Assembly: GCA_954871525.1 (NCBI GenBank)
Contig: OX940861.1
Span: forward strand, 12,694,842-12,758,841
Direction: 5' to 3'
Length of the DNA: 64,000 nt
Source: Parietaria judaica
Taxonomy: Eukaryota > Streptophyta > Magnoliopsida > Rosales > Urticaceae
This document shows, in pieces, positions 1-12,183 of this stretch. The first letter of the stretch is position 1. Each line of letters begins with the position of its first letter. The position numbers and the translations under genes were made by a program. Under the pieces are notes generated by a model, which saw only the letters and a program-made list of their open reading frames with translations, did no database searches and had not been told where the DNA came from.

Positions 1-83
1 GGACATGGACGAAATTGAACATCGACATAGTTTTTTCGCAGTTAGGTACTATATCCGCTAAAACCGTATTGAAAATATACTAA

Positions 84-268
84 GGGTCCGTTTGTTTACA
101 TTAATATTAAGACGTCTGAATCTGAATGCACATCTGAATAATAAGATGTGACATCTGAATCTGAATGACAGATATGTGTTTGCTTTTTAAGATCTGAATG
201 CAGATCTGAATAACATTTTTCTTGTAAAAAATAAATATTATTATACACCTTTATATATACGGTTATTT

Positions 269-306
<38 letters not shown>

Positions 307-1217
307 TTAAATTAAAATAATTTATTTAATAATATCCAATTATTTTATTTTTCATAAAATTTCCATTGAAAATATTTTATAATAACACATAAATATAATA
401 AATTTTTAAAAATTTATATGAAAAATTATACACTATAAAAAATTATATCGTCTATTAAATTATTTATGATAATTAATTATATGTAATTTTAATTATTAAT
501 TAATTAATTAATTATATTAATAAATTTGGAAATGTGTAAATTTAAACGTAAATATATATATATATATCCATTAAAAATATATATAATATATATAAGATCT
601 AATTGATATATTTGATAACTTTTAATTACAAATTCTTGATAATTTTTTTACTTTAATATATTTTTTTAAAGTAATATATTTTTATTATATTATAAATTTG
701 GAAATATGTAAATTTAAACGTAAATACATATATATCCATTAAAAAAAAACGTAAATATATATATGAACTAATTGATATATTTGATAACTTTTAATAACAA
801 ATTCCTAATAATTTTTTTATTTTAATATTTTTAAATATATTTTCTATATATTTTCGAAACTTTTTTTTTAAAGCGTCAAAAGTATATCTTCCCACCTATC
901 AATGGATTCATCTCGTCGTAAGCTTTCCAACGGTATATCATATGAGTCAATCTGATGCTCGGTTTAAGAGTTATGGAGTTTTAAAGTTTTAAGGAGAAGA
1001 GAAAAAAATAAATTTGGAGAGAGAATATGAGGAGAGAAATGAACATGAAATGCCAAAATATAGCTCTTAATGGATAAGACTTGAGTGTAGATCTTACCGA
1101 ATAAGTGGATAATCAGACCCATTAAGATGTTTAGTAAGAAAAAAACAAATGCACTTAATGACTCTAAATCTGACCCATTAAGATTAAGAGGTTCATTAAG
1201 TGCAAACAAACACAACC
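84..1217 (+). mobile_element. hAT-like non-autonomous element, copy 1
   Basis: The ends are inverted repeats: GGTCCGTTTGTTTACATTAA on the left, and on the right the complement of a GGTTGTGTTTGTTTGCACTT-type end. The interior is very AT-rich and holds an (AAT)n tract. A second copy lies in reverse orientation at about 23437-24356 and matches at both ends and through much of the interior, which supports calling this a discrete element. It has no coding capacity; short ORFs in it have no recognisable domain. The GTTTGTTT-type end resembles plant hAT MITEs, but I found no clean 8-bp target duplication, so the superfamily is an inference. Confidence 0.6.
271..306. repeat. (AAT)n microsatellite
   Basis: About 12 uninterrupted AAT units inside the AT-rich part of the hAT-like element. 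Confidence 0.9.
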
Positions 1218-1221
1218 TAAG

Positions 1222-1357
1222 GCTGTGTTTGTTTGGTCTAAATAGACCTCTTAATCTGATTGGAACAAATTTAAGAGCAATAAGTGGGTTTGATTTTATT
1301 TTTAAAAAGCCACTTAATTGCACTTATCAACCTCTCACTTTTTCATTAAGATCTTTT
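1222..1357 (+). mobile_element. Truncated second hAT-like terminus
   Basis: Starts GGCTGTGTTTGTTTGGTC, directly beside the end of the previous element, and continues with the CCTCTTAATCTGA-type subterminal sequence of that family. It stops at the Mutator-like terminus at 1358. Sequence of the same family in opposite orientation appears at 8520-8650 and could be its far end, which would make it a large element interrupted by later insertions. That link is an inference. Confidence 0.4.
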
Positions 1358-2278
1358 GGGTTAATTGCGGCGAAAATACCCAAATTTTAGCAATATTATC
1401 CGATAAGTACCCAACTTCAATAAATGTAGGCGAAAGTACCTAACGTCGCACTTTTGTCGCCGACCAACTAACACCATAAGACACATGCCTACGTGGCCGT
1501 TAGGCTGTCTCATTGTGCCACGTGGCCTAAGGTTGGATACTTTTGCCGCCACGTGACCTTTTTTTCTTTTCCGTTGGCCCACATGTTTTAATTTTTTTTA
1601 CACATATCAAACATAATCAAATAATTTTATAAAATATGTATTTATAAAAAGAATATGTTTTTTATAATAATCAAATAATCAATAATTCCTTAAAAATTAT
1701 TAGTTCTAGTTTATTTAAAAAAAAAAAAATCTTTCCCATGGCACATATTTTAATTTCTTTACATATGTCAAATATAATCAAATAATTTTATAAAAAAAAT
1801 ATTATTTATAAAAAAATATTTTTTGTTTTTCTTATAGGATTAATTTATAATTTTTAAATACATTGTAAACCAAGTTGTAAAATGTCGCGAAAATCGTGAC
1901 CGAAATTCATTTTCCGAGGATATGCGTAACGAAAGTCTTATCGTTTCGCTGGTTATGGTTGGAATTTCGCTAAAAATCATATTTTTTGTGGATTTCGGCA
2001 AAAATACCAATTAAATTTTTGGCAAAAGTAGTTATACTTCCACAAGAGCACTCCACCCTACGTCACGGCCGGTCGGACGGCGGCGGCGGCGCGCGTGTGG
2101 TGGTGAAACATTTGTGTGAGTCCTCTCCCATCCACAAAATCCTATGACCCAAATGGCCCAAGCCCTTGCCCCAAATATTTGGTATATAAACATCACCAAA
2201 CTCTTGTCATCTATCAATGTGGGACTTTTTGATATTCAACTAATATCACACATTCACACTTAACATACACATACACTT

Positions 2279-2913
2279 TGTTGAGGGCGTTTTGGGCGCT
2301 CAACAATCACAAGGTTTAACCTTTTTTTTTAGAGAACAGGTTAAGTTTCTCCCGTCTATTAACTAAGAACACTCTCAGAACAATGATGAAAGATACTCGT
2401 GTATTTTTCCTTTCTGAATATAGAGCTTTTACAGGTGTGAATACATGGTTTTTCCTCCACTTCATACGAGGCCTCTCTTCGTCTTTTATAGCCTTAGCTC
2501 CTGCTTCCTTTTTCCCGCCAAAAACCCATGTCCCATCATTCTTGTCGGGGTAGTTGGCATTGGTATGGCCAACTCCATGATTTGGGGGCGGCAGGAGGGT
2601 GTCCGCCGCGCAGGGTAGGTAAGGTTAGTATGGGCTTCATTAAATGCTTGTCACGTCGGTCGTTAGTTAGCATCGTGGGTTCGCTATCGACGCCTCTTGT
2701 CGACTTTAGGTGTTTATCCTTCGCCATCGAGGCTTGGGCATCCCTTCCGGCGTGTCGTTGCCCTCGATTTATCTCGTCGACCTTTGGTATTTACCCCCCA
2801 CAAGGCTCAGTCTTTCTCCTCTCGTCATCCTCGCGCGCCGTCGCCTCGCTTAATTAACAACAGGCGTCGCCTGCTATTTTATTAGATGGGTCCGACCGGA
2901 TCCGACCTTAACA
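2279..2913 (-). mobile_element. Solo LTR, copia-like, nested in element E
   Basis: The segment runs from TGTTGAGGGCG to CCGACCTTAACA, so its ends are inverted TGTT(G/A)AGG. It is flanked by a perfect 5-bp duplication CACTT (2274-2278 and 2914-2918). On the minus strand it starts TGTTAAGGTCGGATCCGG and ends with a CAAAACGCCCTCAACA-type end. That matches the start and end of the solo LTR at 49200-49686, so the two belong to one family in opposite orientations. No internal domain remains. Confidence 0.85.
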
Positions 2914-3122
2914 CACTTCACCTAATAATTTAACTTAATATTATGCACTTCAACTAATATTATACACTTAACATACACATTAACTTGACATAACATGCAT
3001 ATACACTTAATATACATTTTCATTTAATAAAATACATTTCAACTAATATTAAATTTGTTAACATACATATACACTTAACATGCATATTCACTTAATATTA
3101 CACACTTAACATACATATTCAC

Positions 3123-3670
3123 TAGGGCTGTAACCGGGTATCCGGTTTTTTTGAACTACCCGTATCCGGATCCGGTTTTTCGGGTATCCAAAAATCACTA
3201 CCTGAATCCGGATCCAGAAATTCGGATACCTATTTTGAAAACCCTGTTTAATTATCCATATCTGGTTTTGAAATCCGGATTCAGATAATATCCGGATATC
3301 CGGAATTTTTAACAAATGAAAATGAAACCCTAGAAAGGAGAGTAACTCTAGAAAATGAATAAAAGTGTAAGAGTAACCGACGGACGAGGGCTTGGAGGCA
3401 GGTGGATAAAAGTAACCTTAGAAAATGACAATGAAATGTCGACTGTCGAAGAAAGGAGAGTGAATAACCCTAGAAAATGAATTAAAAAAATAAAAAATAA
3501 AAATAAACCGGGTTTTAAACCGGATACGGATATCCAAATTTTTAAATAAAAAAAACCGTATCTGTATCCGGTTTTAAATCGGATCCGGATACCCGTATCT
3601 GGATTCGGATTTTAAAACCGGATACGGATGCGGATTTAAAACCGGGTTTCGGGTTTTAGTTACAGCCCTA
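3123..3670. mobile_element. hAT MITE, CCGGATCC-rich family, copy 1
   Basis: Left end TAGGGCTGTAACCGGGTATC, right end the complement (GTTACAGCCCTA), flanked by a perfect 8-bp duplication ATATTCAC (3115-3122 and 3671-3678). An 8-bp duplication and TAGGG-type ends are typical of hAT elements. The interior is built from many copies of CCGGATCCGG-like and ACCCGG-like words. It encodes no protein. Confidence 0.88.
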
Positions 3671-5040
3671 ATATTCACTTCACATAACAATATGACTTAA
3701 TATTATACACTTCAACTAATAAAGTGACTTAATATTATACATTTCACCAACATATTTAAGTAACAAATGTGTTTTGTTGTATACAATTATGTCTTGTATT
3801 TATTAAATATGTAGTTTTGAACCTATATAAATATCTTGCTTAAATACTCAAATATTTTTTACAAAATATCCATCGAAAACCCCATCGGCATGCGGTATGC
3901 CTATGAAAAAAGTGCGGTATATGCGGCATGCGGCATGCTATTTTCTTACGATTTGCCCATCGGCATACCCATCGGCAAGCGATATATCCGTAAAACAGAA
4001 AATGCGAAACGACATCGGCAAGCGACATTTTAAACCTTGTTGTAAACCTTGTTTGATATTATAAAAAATTATTTAATATACACACATGTATCGTAAACCT
4101 TGTTTGATATTGTAAAAATAAGAAAAAAATATATTACAAGAACAAAAAATTAACATATTAACATATATTGTGTATATGTGTGTGTATTATACAACAATTG
4201 TTTTGTGGTTGGGAATTTATATTAGTATCAAATAATTATATTTTAGTTTTGTTTTTTTCACTTCAAAACAAAAAATAACACAATAAAGGTTAAACACAAT
4301 TTTTACCAATCACCAAACTTTCGGTTTAAATTCAGTTTGAACCGTATTTGATACAAAACAAAAAATCATGCCTTAGTTTCATATATGTTATATGTCTTCA
4401 AAAATCATATCATGCCTTAATTTTAATATTAAAATGCCCATGATATTATATACAATAATGTTTTAGTTTCAAAAATTCAATATAATGTATTTAAAAATTA
4501 TAAATTTATTCTTGTAAGAAAAACAAAAAATATTTTTTTTATAAACACATATTTTATAAAACTATTTGATTATATTTAACATATGTAAAAAAAATTAAAA
4601 TATGTGCCACATGAAAGAAAAAAAATATTTTTTTTAAATAAATTAAAACTCATAATTTTTAATGAATTATTTGATTATTTACAAAAATAAAACTTATTCT
4701 TTTTATAAATACATATTTTATAAAATTATTTGACTATGTTTGATATATGTAAAAAAATAAAAACATGTGTCCAAACGGGAAAGAAATTTTTAAAAATAAA
4801 AAATAAAATAAAAATTAATGCCACGTGGCGCCGAAAGTACCCAACATTTGGCTACGTGGCGGCTTGTGCCACGTGGCATGCAACATGAGACAGCCTAACG
4901 GCCACGTAGGCATGTGTCTAACGGGGTTAGTTGGTCGGCAACAAAAGTGCAATGTTAGGTACTTTTGCCTATATTTATTGAGGTTGGGTACCTATCAGAG
5001 AATATTGCCAAATGTTGGGTATTTTAGCCGCAAGTAACCC

Positions 5041-5443
5041 TTTTTCTTTTTCCTCGTTTTCCCTTCTCTCTCTGTCGCACTCTGTCGAACCCTTCACACA
5101 TTCACCAACTTCAGCAAAATCTGCAGAGGCGCTCCTTTGACCAACGACGTTCCTCTTACCGGTGGCGCTCCTCTGACCGACGTCGTTCCTCCGACCGGCG
5201 ACGCACAGGTGCTCCCTCTTTCTCTCTCTATTTGTTTCTTGAGAAAATTTGGAGAAGCCATTATATGTGTTCGTTCACTGTATAGGATATTGCTATGAAA
5301 AATCCATCACCTGTGTTTCTTTTATTGGAAAACCTGGAATACCATCATCCATCTCTTCGTTCATACTTGTTTAATGTTCTCTCTGTTTGTTCCTCTTTTT
5401 TTTTTCTTCCCTTGTGCAGGTTGTTTAGATCTGGGTTCTTCTT
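5041..5443. other. Pyrimidine-rich stretch, no gene recognised
   Basis: CT-rich sequence with short degenerate repeats of the form CTCC(T)CTGACCGACG around 5110-5210. It lies between element E and a solo LTR; with that LTR removed it would join the sequence after 7546. No frame carries a recognisable domain. It could be a remnant of a gene or of element coding sequence. Confidence 0.4.
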
Positions 5444-7546
5444 TGTTGGGATTTATGCCCACAAAGGAGACATGATGGACCTTTTAGCAAATAAAGCAGT
5501 TTATGGAAAAAGTACTCGATGTAATAATATGATTATGTTCTTTTGCTGAGAATTAAATAAAGATTAAATATTCATTCTTATTCATTTAAGTTTGTGTTTA
5601 TGAATGTATGTCTACGCCCTAAAACTATCATCAACGAAAGAATAGTTAAGTACGGACTTAACAAGATACCTCTTCTTGATTAGTTTAAAATGAACAGTTC
5701 ACAATCTTAGGATCGATTAATGATTGTTTGAATAAACTACTGATATCGGATATTGTAATATTGAGAGTTATGACTCTAGAGTTTTTTTTTTTATGTCTTA
5801 ATGAAGACACCGAACTAGAACTGTGACACTTTGAAGTTTAAGATAAAACCGTTTCATTACTCGAAGCTTCAAAATCACAAACAAGGGGTTTTTCGTAATT
5901 ACCTAAATCCTGAGGTGAGTACATAACTTCTTGTGACACTTTATGACATTTGACTAGTCAATGGGCAAACCCAGAGATATGGATTAAAGCCCGACGGTTG
6001 GTGTCATAATACTGTCTCGTTGAACTATGTAATTCACATATATGGAATTTGAGTTGTAAAAATGCTACGGCATTAGTATCACATCATGCTTTGTTCTTTG
6101 AAGTGTGAGCGAACAAACCGGGCCTGGTATTCAATAAATAATAAATTCTCTGAATAAAACATGTGACATGTTGTGACATCTCACTTTATGTTTTTCTCGT
6201 TCACAAACAACAAAGGAATTGGTGAAATAATAACCGAGGGGTAAAACGGTATTTTTACATTCATCTTGGTTGTTGATACACACGAAGGGTAATATTGTAA
6301 AATACACCGTGGACCGTGTGAAGAATAATTGTATCACATCATACGGAAATAAGAACGGACGTGAACTTAAAGATTTTCAATATTGGTCTTTTAGTGGAGT
6401 CGACTAATATTAAGAATTAAAAGTTCGGAAAAAGTTTGTGAACTTTTGTGTCTGGACTTTATTCTAAAGCTTCGTTCATGTGGGTCCATGAGGTCTCCAT
6501 GTTAGACTTTCGGATGAGACTGATGAACAAATTAAGTGTTAAGTTGGTTTGATAATATTCTCTTAAGTATATATTGCGATTTATGTTAAGAGAAATATTT
6601 TCTCATGATTAAATAAATATATGGTTATTTTATATTAATCACCTTTATTAAATGTAGCAAGTTATATAATTATATTGATGATTATATAAAGTTCGAATTT
6701 AACAATGGTGTAGGAAATTAATTTCTTAATTCCTATTGGTTAATCTAATTTGATGAGGATTAATGATGTGTCATTTTCTCCTCCCTTGGATTAGTCCATG
6801 TGTTTTTTATAAGGAAAAGGATCAAGGAATATTTCAATTTAATTCATGATATTCTTTATATGTAAAGTAGTATCATGTAGAATTAATTGAATAATCTTTG
6901 ACGTTAATGGACCAATATTATGGGCATAAATTAGGAGGGAAGCTTACCATATTGGTTGTCATTTTACATCAAAATTGGCAAGGAAATATTGGGCATTAAT
7001 TCAATATTGATTGGAAATTATATGCACACTTCCTCTTATAAATATAACTATTCTTCCTCACTTCTAGACACACAATTTTGTTGCCTACTTCATAGAGAGA
7101 GAGGGAGAGAGAGAGAAAGAATTTGTTCTTCATTTGCGCGATTTTTAAGAGAGGAAAACAAGTGGTAAAAGTTCCAAGTTTCTTCCTCTCTTGTTCATAA
7201 AAGAGCCCACACTCTAAGTCTCATAAAATCCGTTAGGCATAACATCGATTCTATCGTGGTTATTTGATTGAAGATGGAGGGATGATTCTTGAAGTGCGAT
7301 GACGTTAATCCGTGAATAAATCCATAATTGTAAGTTCCTTCATCCTATAATTAGTTATACGATGTTGTATATTTATTCATGGTTATTATACGTACTAATT
7401 ATTTTGCATGCATGCTTAATCGTTTTATCGCTATGGTTAATATTAATACGACAAAATGTATTTTTCATGTTAAAAGAAATTTTGAAATTCCGCCGTAACT
7501 CGTTACGTTCATTATTTATATTAAAAAGTTTAATATTTTTCCAACA
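5444..7546 (+). mobile_element. Solo LTR (about 2.1 kb)
   Basis: Runs from TGTTGGGATTTATGCCC to TTTTTCCAACA, giving inverted TGTTGG/CCAACA ends. The flanking 5-mers are TTCTT (5439-5443) and TTCTC (7547-7551), four of five bases identical, consistent with an aged target duplication. It contains a (GA)n run near 7095-7120 and no retrotransposon protein domain. The size and ends resemble the large LTRs at 17498 and 41582. Orientation is taken from TGTTGGG being the stronger 5' end and is uncertain. Confidence 0.7.
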
Positions 7547-8500
7547 TTCTCATCCTCATGTCGCCAAAACTGGAGCATCAATCCTCACCTCCGATATCGC
7601 GGCTCTCTGCTCCGTAGCGTCGCTCGTCGCCGAACCTTTAGGTCGCCAAAACTAAAGTTTAGGAACAGAACTTGGCCACAGAACACCACCTCTCGGTCGA
7701 ACATTAGGTACTGATTTCATCCTAGTTGTTCTGCCCTTTTTTGTTATTCTTGATGCCAGTTCTGAATAATTTTATGATCATTAGATACTTATTTCTTCCT
7801 TATGATTGTATTTATTCCCTGTTGTTCAGCCCTTTATAGAATATTCATGAATTTATTTGCACCATATCATGGACATGGACATGATGTCTCGCACAATCCA
7901 ATTTGAAAACCCTTGTTTTGGCAATCACATGAACAATGATAATGTCAATGTTCTCATGATCCGTTAGAATGCCAATGCTCAGTATTTTTGGCTAGCTTTG
8001 GCAATCTCATGGTCAATGACAATGCCAATCCTATAATTTATTTATGTCTGTTGTGGCTTTTTGAGAATAGGCTGAGATCACTGTGAAGTAGCTTGGCAAG
8101 TTCGTTTTATTAGCATCAAAATTGTATTGATTTTGAGTTTTTTGATTGCAAAATTGTATTGATTTTGAGTTTTTTTTTATTGCAGAGTATTATATTTTGC
8201 ATAATTTCTTTAGTCTATTGATTGTATGACTTGTACTCTTTTTATTAGATCATGTATATTTTTTATCTTTTATTTGATGGTATGTAAATTTTATTGATGT
8301 TTGATGCTAGCTTTTTTAAAAACTTTTGTGTAATATTGGTTGTCGTTTTATATATTTTATGTATGAAGAATTCTAGAACTTAATATATCAACGTCTTAAT
8401 ATGAAGTATTATTTTTATTTTAAATAATTAATTCATTAATGAATTCATTTTTTTCAATTATTTATACGCATTCATTTTATATAAACATGATTCAAAGTAT
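7547..8500. other. Unannotated intergenic sequence
   Basis: A mildly GC-rich first 120 bases, then AT-rich sequence with a direct repeat of a TTGTATTGATTTTGAGTTTT unit near 8125 and 8150. No gene or complete element was recognised. Confidence 0.4.
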
Positions 8501-8519
8501 ATTAATAATTGTAAAAAAA

Positions 8520-8650
8520 AAAAATTAAACTGCATTAAGACCTTAAAAAAACAAACAGACTTAATTTTTCTTCATTCAAATTCAAATTTTTTTTTTTTAA
8601 TGGTTCAAATTCAAATTTAACATCTTAATATTCAGCGTCTTAATCTTGAG
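8520..8650 (-). mobile_element. Fragment of the hAT-like family end
   Basis: Read on the minus strand it shows TTAAGACG, TGAATATTAAGATG and GTCTGTTTGTTT words in the same order as the start of the element at 84. Only the end region is recognisable. Confidence 0.4.
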
Positions 8651-8814
8651 AAGAAGAAAAAAAAAATCTTTTTTTTTTTGCCTATACAAGTGAAAATCGT
8701 ACAAAAAGAGGAATATCATATTTAAATAATGAAGTTTTTTGAAGGCAATTAAACACCGTCTAGAAATCGTTGATCCTTCGAAAACAAAAACAAGAAGCCA
8801 TGTCGTTTAATCAT

Positions 8815-9210
8815 ATTGTTCAACTTTCCTTTTAAACGCAACAAATGTGGTTTTGCTTCTTCACTCCATGTTGTTGTCGTTTACAGGTTAATAAATAGCA
8901 TGTCATTTTTTTTGTTTAAATTTGATGTAAGAGGAAAAGAACAAGGAAAAAAAAGCTCATTTTTCTTTTTGATTCATGTTTGGTTTACAGGAAATAAAAC
9001 GCATGTCGGCGTTTAAATCAAACACAACAACGTTCCTCTTAAACACCGAAAATCTTGTTCGTTAGATTTTTTTTTTCTAAATTAAACTTGAGAGGAAATA
9101 ATATCAAAAGAGGGAAACATAATGTCATAACATATTCCTCTTAAACACCGAAAATGTCGTTTTGCTTCTTGACTCATGTCGTTTACCGGTAATAAAAACA
9201 TGTCGTCTAG
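8815..9210. repeat. Degenerate direct repeat, about three units
   Basis: The phrase TTTGCTTCTT-ACTC-ATG-GTCGTTTAC-GG-AATAAA-CATGTCG recurs, diverged, at about 8850-8902, 8967-9010 and 9158-9206. A TTCCTCTTAAACACCGAAAA word also occurs at 9032 and 9140. The units are irregular in spacing. No element ends were found. Confidence 0.55.
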
Positions 9211-9808
9211 AAGGAAAAAAAAAAAGATATCAAACTCCTTTTTTGTCTTTAATAGAGAGAAAATCAAGATAAATATAACTTCAAGTTCTATTGAAGATAG
9301 CTACTTATTTTAAGCAACACAATTAATTTGCATTTTATTTGAGCTGGCAAAAGTTAACTCGATCGCCATTATGGATGCAATTCCAAAATAAAGCTGTCAT
9401 GCTCAATAGCTTAGCTTATTATTTGCGTGCCCAAAAAAAAAAGGATTTTCGTGACCCAAATTCAAAATCAAAAGAAGAAGAGAAGATGCGTTATTAAGTG
9501 CATGAACGTGAATAGATGGTGCGGAGGAGAACCAAGTGGTTGCCTAACCACCCAACCTCCATCAAATCTTTATTCTCCCATTCCATGTCCCTGAACTCAC
9601 CATTTAATGCGGTTATAAGTTGGAAAATATTGCAATTAAAATAAAATTGAGGTAGAGTCGAGTGAGCCGAAACGTCGAATATTAGATACGAGTGCTCTCC
9701 TTAATTATTGGGATTTGTTCCAACGTTCGAACGTTACGTAAAACGACCATATATATTATGAGCGTTATGAATATTGAATTCAATTTATTATGTTTTGAAT
9801 TTATTGCA

Positions 9809-10072
9809 ATTTATTATTAACTATTATGAATTGATTGGAAATCAATTCATTCTCTCCTTTTAGTGTCTAAACAGTGACCTCGGCCCCTTTTGACAAACCA
9901 TTGTGAAATCATCGTCGGAAAATTTCTCTAGATACTTTGTAATTCATTATTAACTATTATGAATTGATTGAAAATCAATCCATTCTCTCCCTTACTGTCT
10001 AGACGGTGACCTCAACCCCTTTCGACACACCATTGTGAAATCGTCGTCGGAAAATTTCTCTAGATACTTTGA
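9809..10072. repeat. 132-bp tandem duplication
   Basis: Two consecutive units, 9809-9940 and 9941-10072, each starting AATT(T/C)ATTATTAACTATTA and ending in TTTCTCTAGATACTTTG. They differ by scattered point changes. No gene is associated. The sequence after it, to about 10370, is a mixed-composition stretch that I could not assign. Confidence 0.85.
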
Positions 10073-10560
10073 ATTCGCTTCTTAGTTTTTTCACTCTGCA
10101 GTTTGAAATTTTCATGCTTCCCAATGTTTCTTAATCGTGAGTCTTTGAGTAACGGAGTTCAAGGAGTTTCAGTTCGCACTTCGAAGTGCTACGAAGCTCG
10201 CAGTCGTCCCGCTATATCCTAGAAAGCTAATCGCCTAACGAACCTCACGCACGTAGAGGAGGCATCCACTGGGTCTCGAGAATCGCTAACGGTTTTCTAT
10301 TTTTACAGGATATCAAGAGCATTTTTCGGATAAAAGTGGCAAACTCGTCAAACCAAGATTCTATTGATATGTATTTTAAATTTATTGGTTACTATTTTAA
10401 TTTAATTTGTTTCTCATGTATCATTTTTTATATATAATATACCTAACATTATATTTATATATATATATATATATATATAACACAAAAACAGGAGACCTTT
10501 TATTGAAAATGAACTTTAGAATGTTTTATTAATCGAGAAAAGGAATATTATCCAACCTAG

Positions 10561-11840
10561 TGTTGTGGATTTCTACGCAAGTATACGTATCGAAAACAAG
10601 TAATATAATGATAAGAAAAGTCAATCCACGGAGATTTGTTACTATTATTAATGCTAAGTACTAGTCTTTTGTCACCTTAATTTTATCTAAATAAATAAAT
10701 TTGAATTACGCTCAAGTAAATAACCAATGGAAAATAAAAACTAAAAGTGAAAGATTTGGACAAATAGAGAAATATAGAATCACAATCAATCCTCACACTT
10801 CACCCGATTCTTCATATCATTCATTTGATCATCAAATTGCTACAAGTTGTTAACCAAGACCTCTAATGCATCAAATAGAACTCTTCCGATATTCAATTCA
10901 AGTTATCTTTCTTAACTAACTCACTATATTCATATGTGATTTAAATTACAAACGATTCATTAAGCATGTGTTCTTAACGGGTTACACATGTTACATAGGT
11001 ATATTCCTATCCTATATAAACTCAAGATTCCCATCATAGATCATGTGTCATTCTATCTACGGCTAAACACAAATTTCCTTTTCCCAAAGTTCCTAAAGTT
11101 TACCAAATTAATTTAATTGGTGATCAAGCAATCAAAAGCATGAAGAAAACGATAGAATAAACAAACTTAAGCAATTGTCATTAATCAAAGAAACGATAAT
11201 CCAAATCAAGCTACATGTGAGTTTCGATTGCAATCCTACGAACGGTTTAGCTCATGATGAATCTAGAGCATAAACAAATCACAGAGGGATACATTATGGA
11301 GAAATAAATTCAGCAAAAGAAAGTGATACTCATGGAGAGAATTTTTGAAGCGGTCTTCGTCTCCACCGTTCTTCTTCGAAAACCTGATCTCCAATGGCGT
11401 TCTTCGCGTTTCTTAGCCTCTTATGATGTTTTTCTCTCCCAAAAAAAATTCGTCACTTAATCCCTCTTCATGATTCCTTTATATAGTCTCCTCATTAGGT
11501 TAAGATTAGGCTAAAAATAACCTAAATCGCGAAACAGTGGTGCTGGGGAACGAGAAATTCTTTGCTGGGGCACAGGGTAAATTCTGGGGTTCTTGTTGGG
11601 GCACCAAAAATCTGTGCCGCGGCACCAAGCTGCTACCTGAGATTCTCTCAATTTCGGATTTTTGGCGTGTAGAACTTCGTTCCAATGACTCTATTCATCT
11701 CAATCTTCAATCAAATTGCTATCTACTCATGTAACTCCTGAAATAAACTAAAACACTAAAAGAAACACATTAAATGGTTCTTGGATAAACGAAACTCTAA
11801 GTAAAAGTACTCGATTTATCGGTATAATACCGACTCATCA
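10561..11840. mobile_element. Probable solo LTR (1.28 kb)
   Basis: Begins TGTTGTGGATTTC and ends CCGACTCATCA, so it has TG...CA ends. The flanking 5-mers CCTAG (10556-10560) and CCTAA (11841-11845) differ by one base, consistent with an aged duplication. On the minus strand it starts TGATGAGTCGGTATTATACC, a composition common in plant LTRs. No retroelement protein domain is present. Boundaries are less certain than for the LTR that follows. Confidence 0.6.
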
Positions 11841-12183
11841 CCTAATATGATTCGATCAAAACTCAAGAACTATAAAACTAAATGAGCACAAGAATGTCTT
11901 TTTTTATTTTTATTTTTTCTGGTTACTCTCTCGTACTCGTAGAGTTGTAGCCCGTAAATGAATGTTTCACTATAATTACAAAACAATTACTCGCAAGAGT
12001 TTTCGATAACTCACTTGTACATACTCTCTTTTTCTCTCTCTAAAATAGGCAATGAACATATATGTTACGTGAATTTTCCGAGAAAATCTATTTTAATTTT
12101 GAATTTCTATTCTTAAATTCTGATTAATTTTTTACTACTAAACCATTTATATACTAAGCCGTCAATCCGTAATAGATAGTAGC

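Larger units (their letters stand above)
1358..5040. mobile_element. Mutator-like TIR element E (3.7 kb, non-autonomous)
   Basis: Left end GGGTTAATTGCGGCGAAAAT, right end the complement of GGGTTACTTGCGGCTAAAAT. The inverted arms extend for several hundred bases (about 1358-1850 against 4480-5040) and include matching AT-rich inner parts. Each arm repeats a TACCCAA-type motif and carries CACGTG G-boxes at 1520 and 1551 (left) and 4822 and 4870 (right). The core holds a solo LTR at 2279-2913 and a hAT MITE at 3123-3670, and no transposase-like frame. The flanks do not form a clean 9-bp duplication, so the Mutator assignment rests on similarity to the copies at 39251 and 54830, which do have one. 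Confidence 0.75.
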
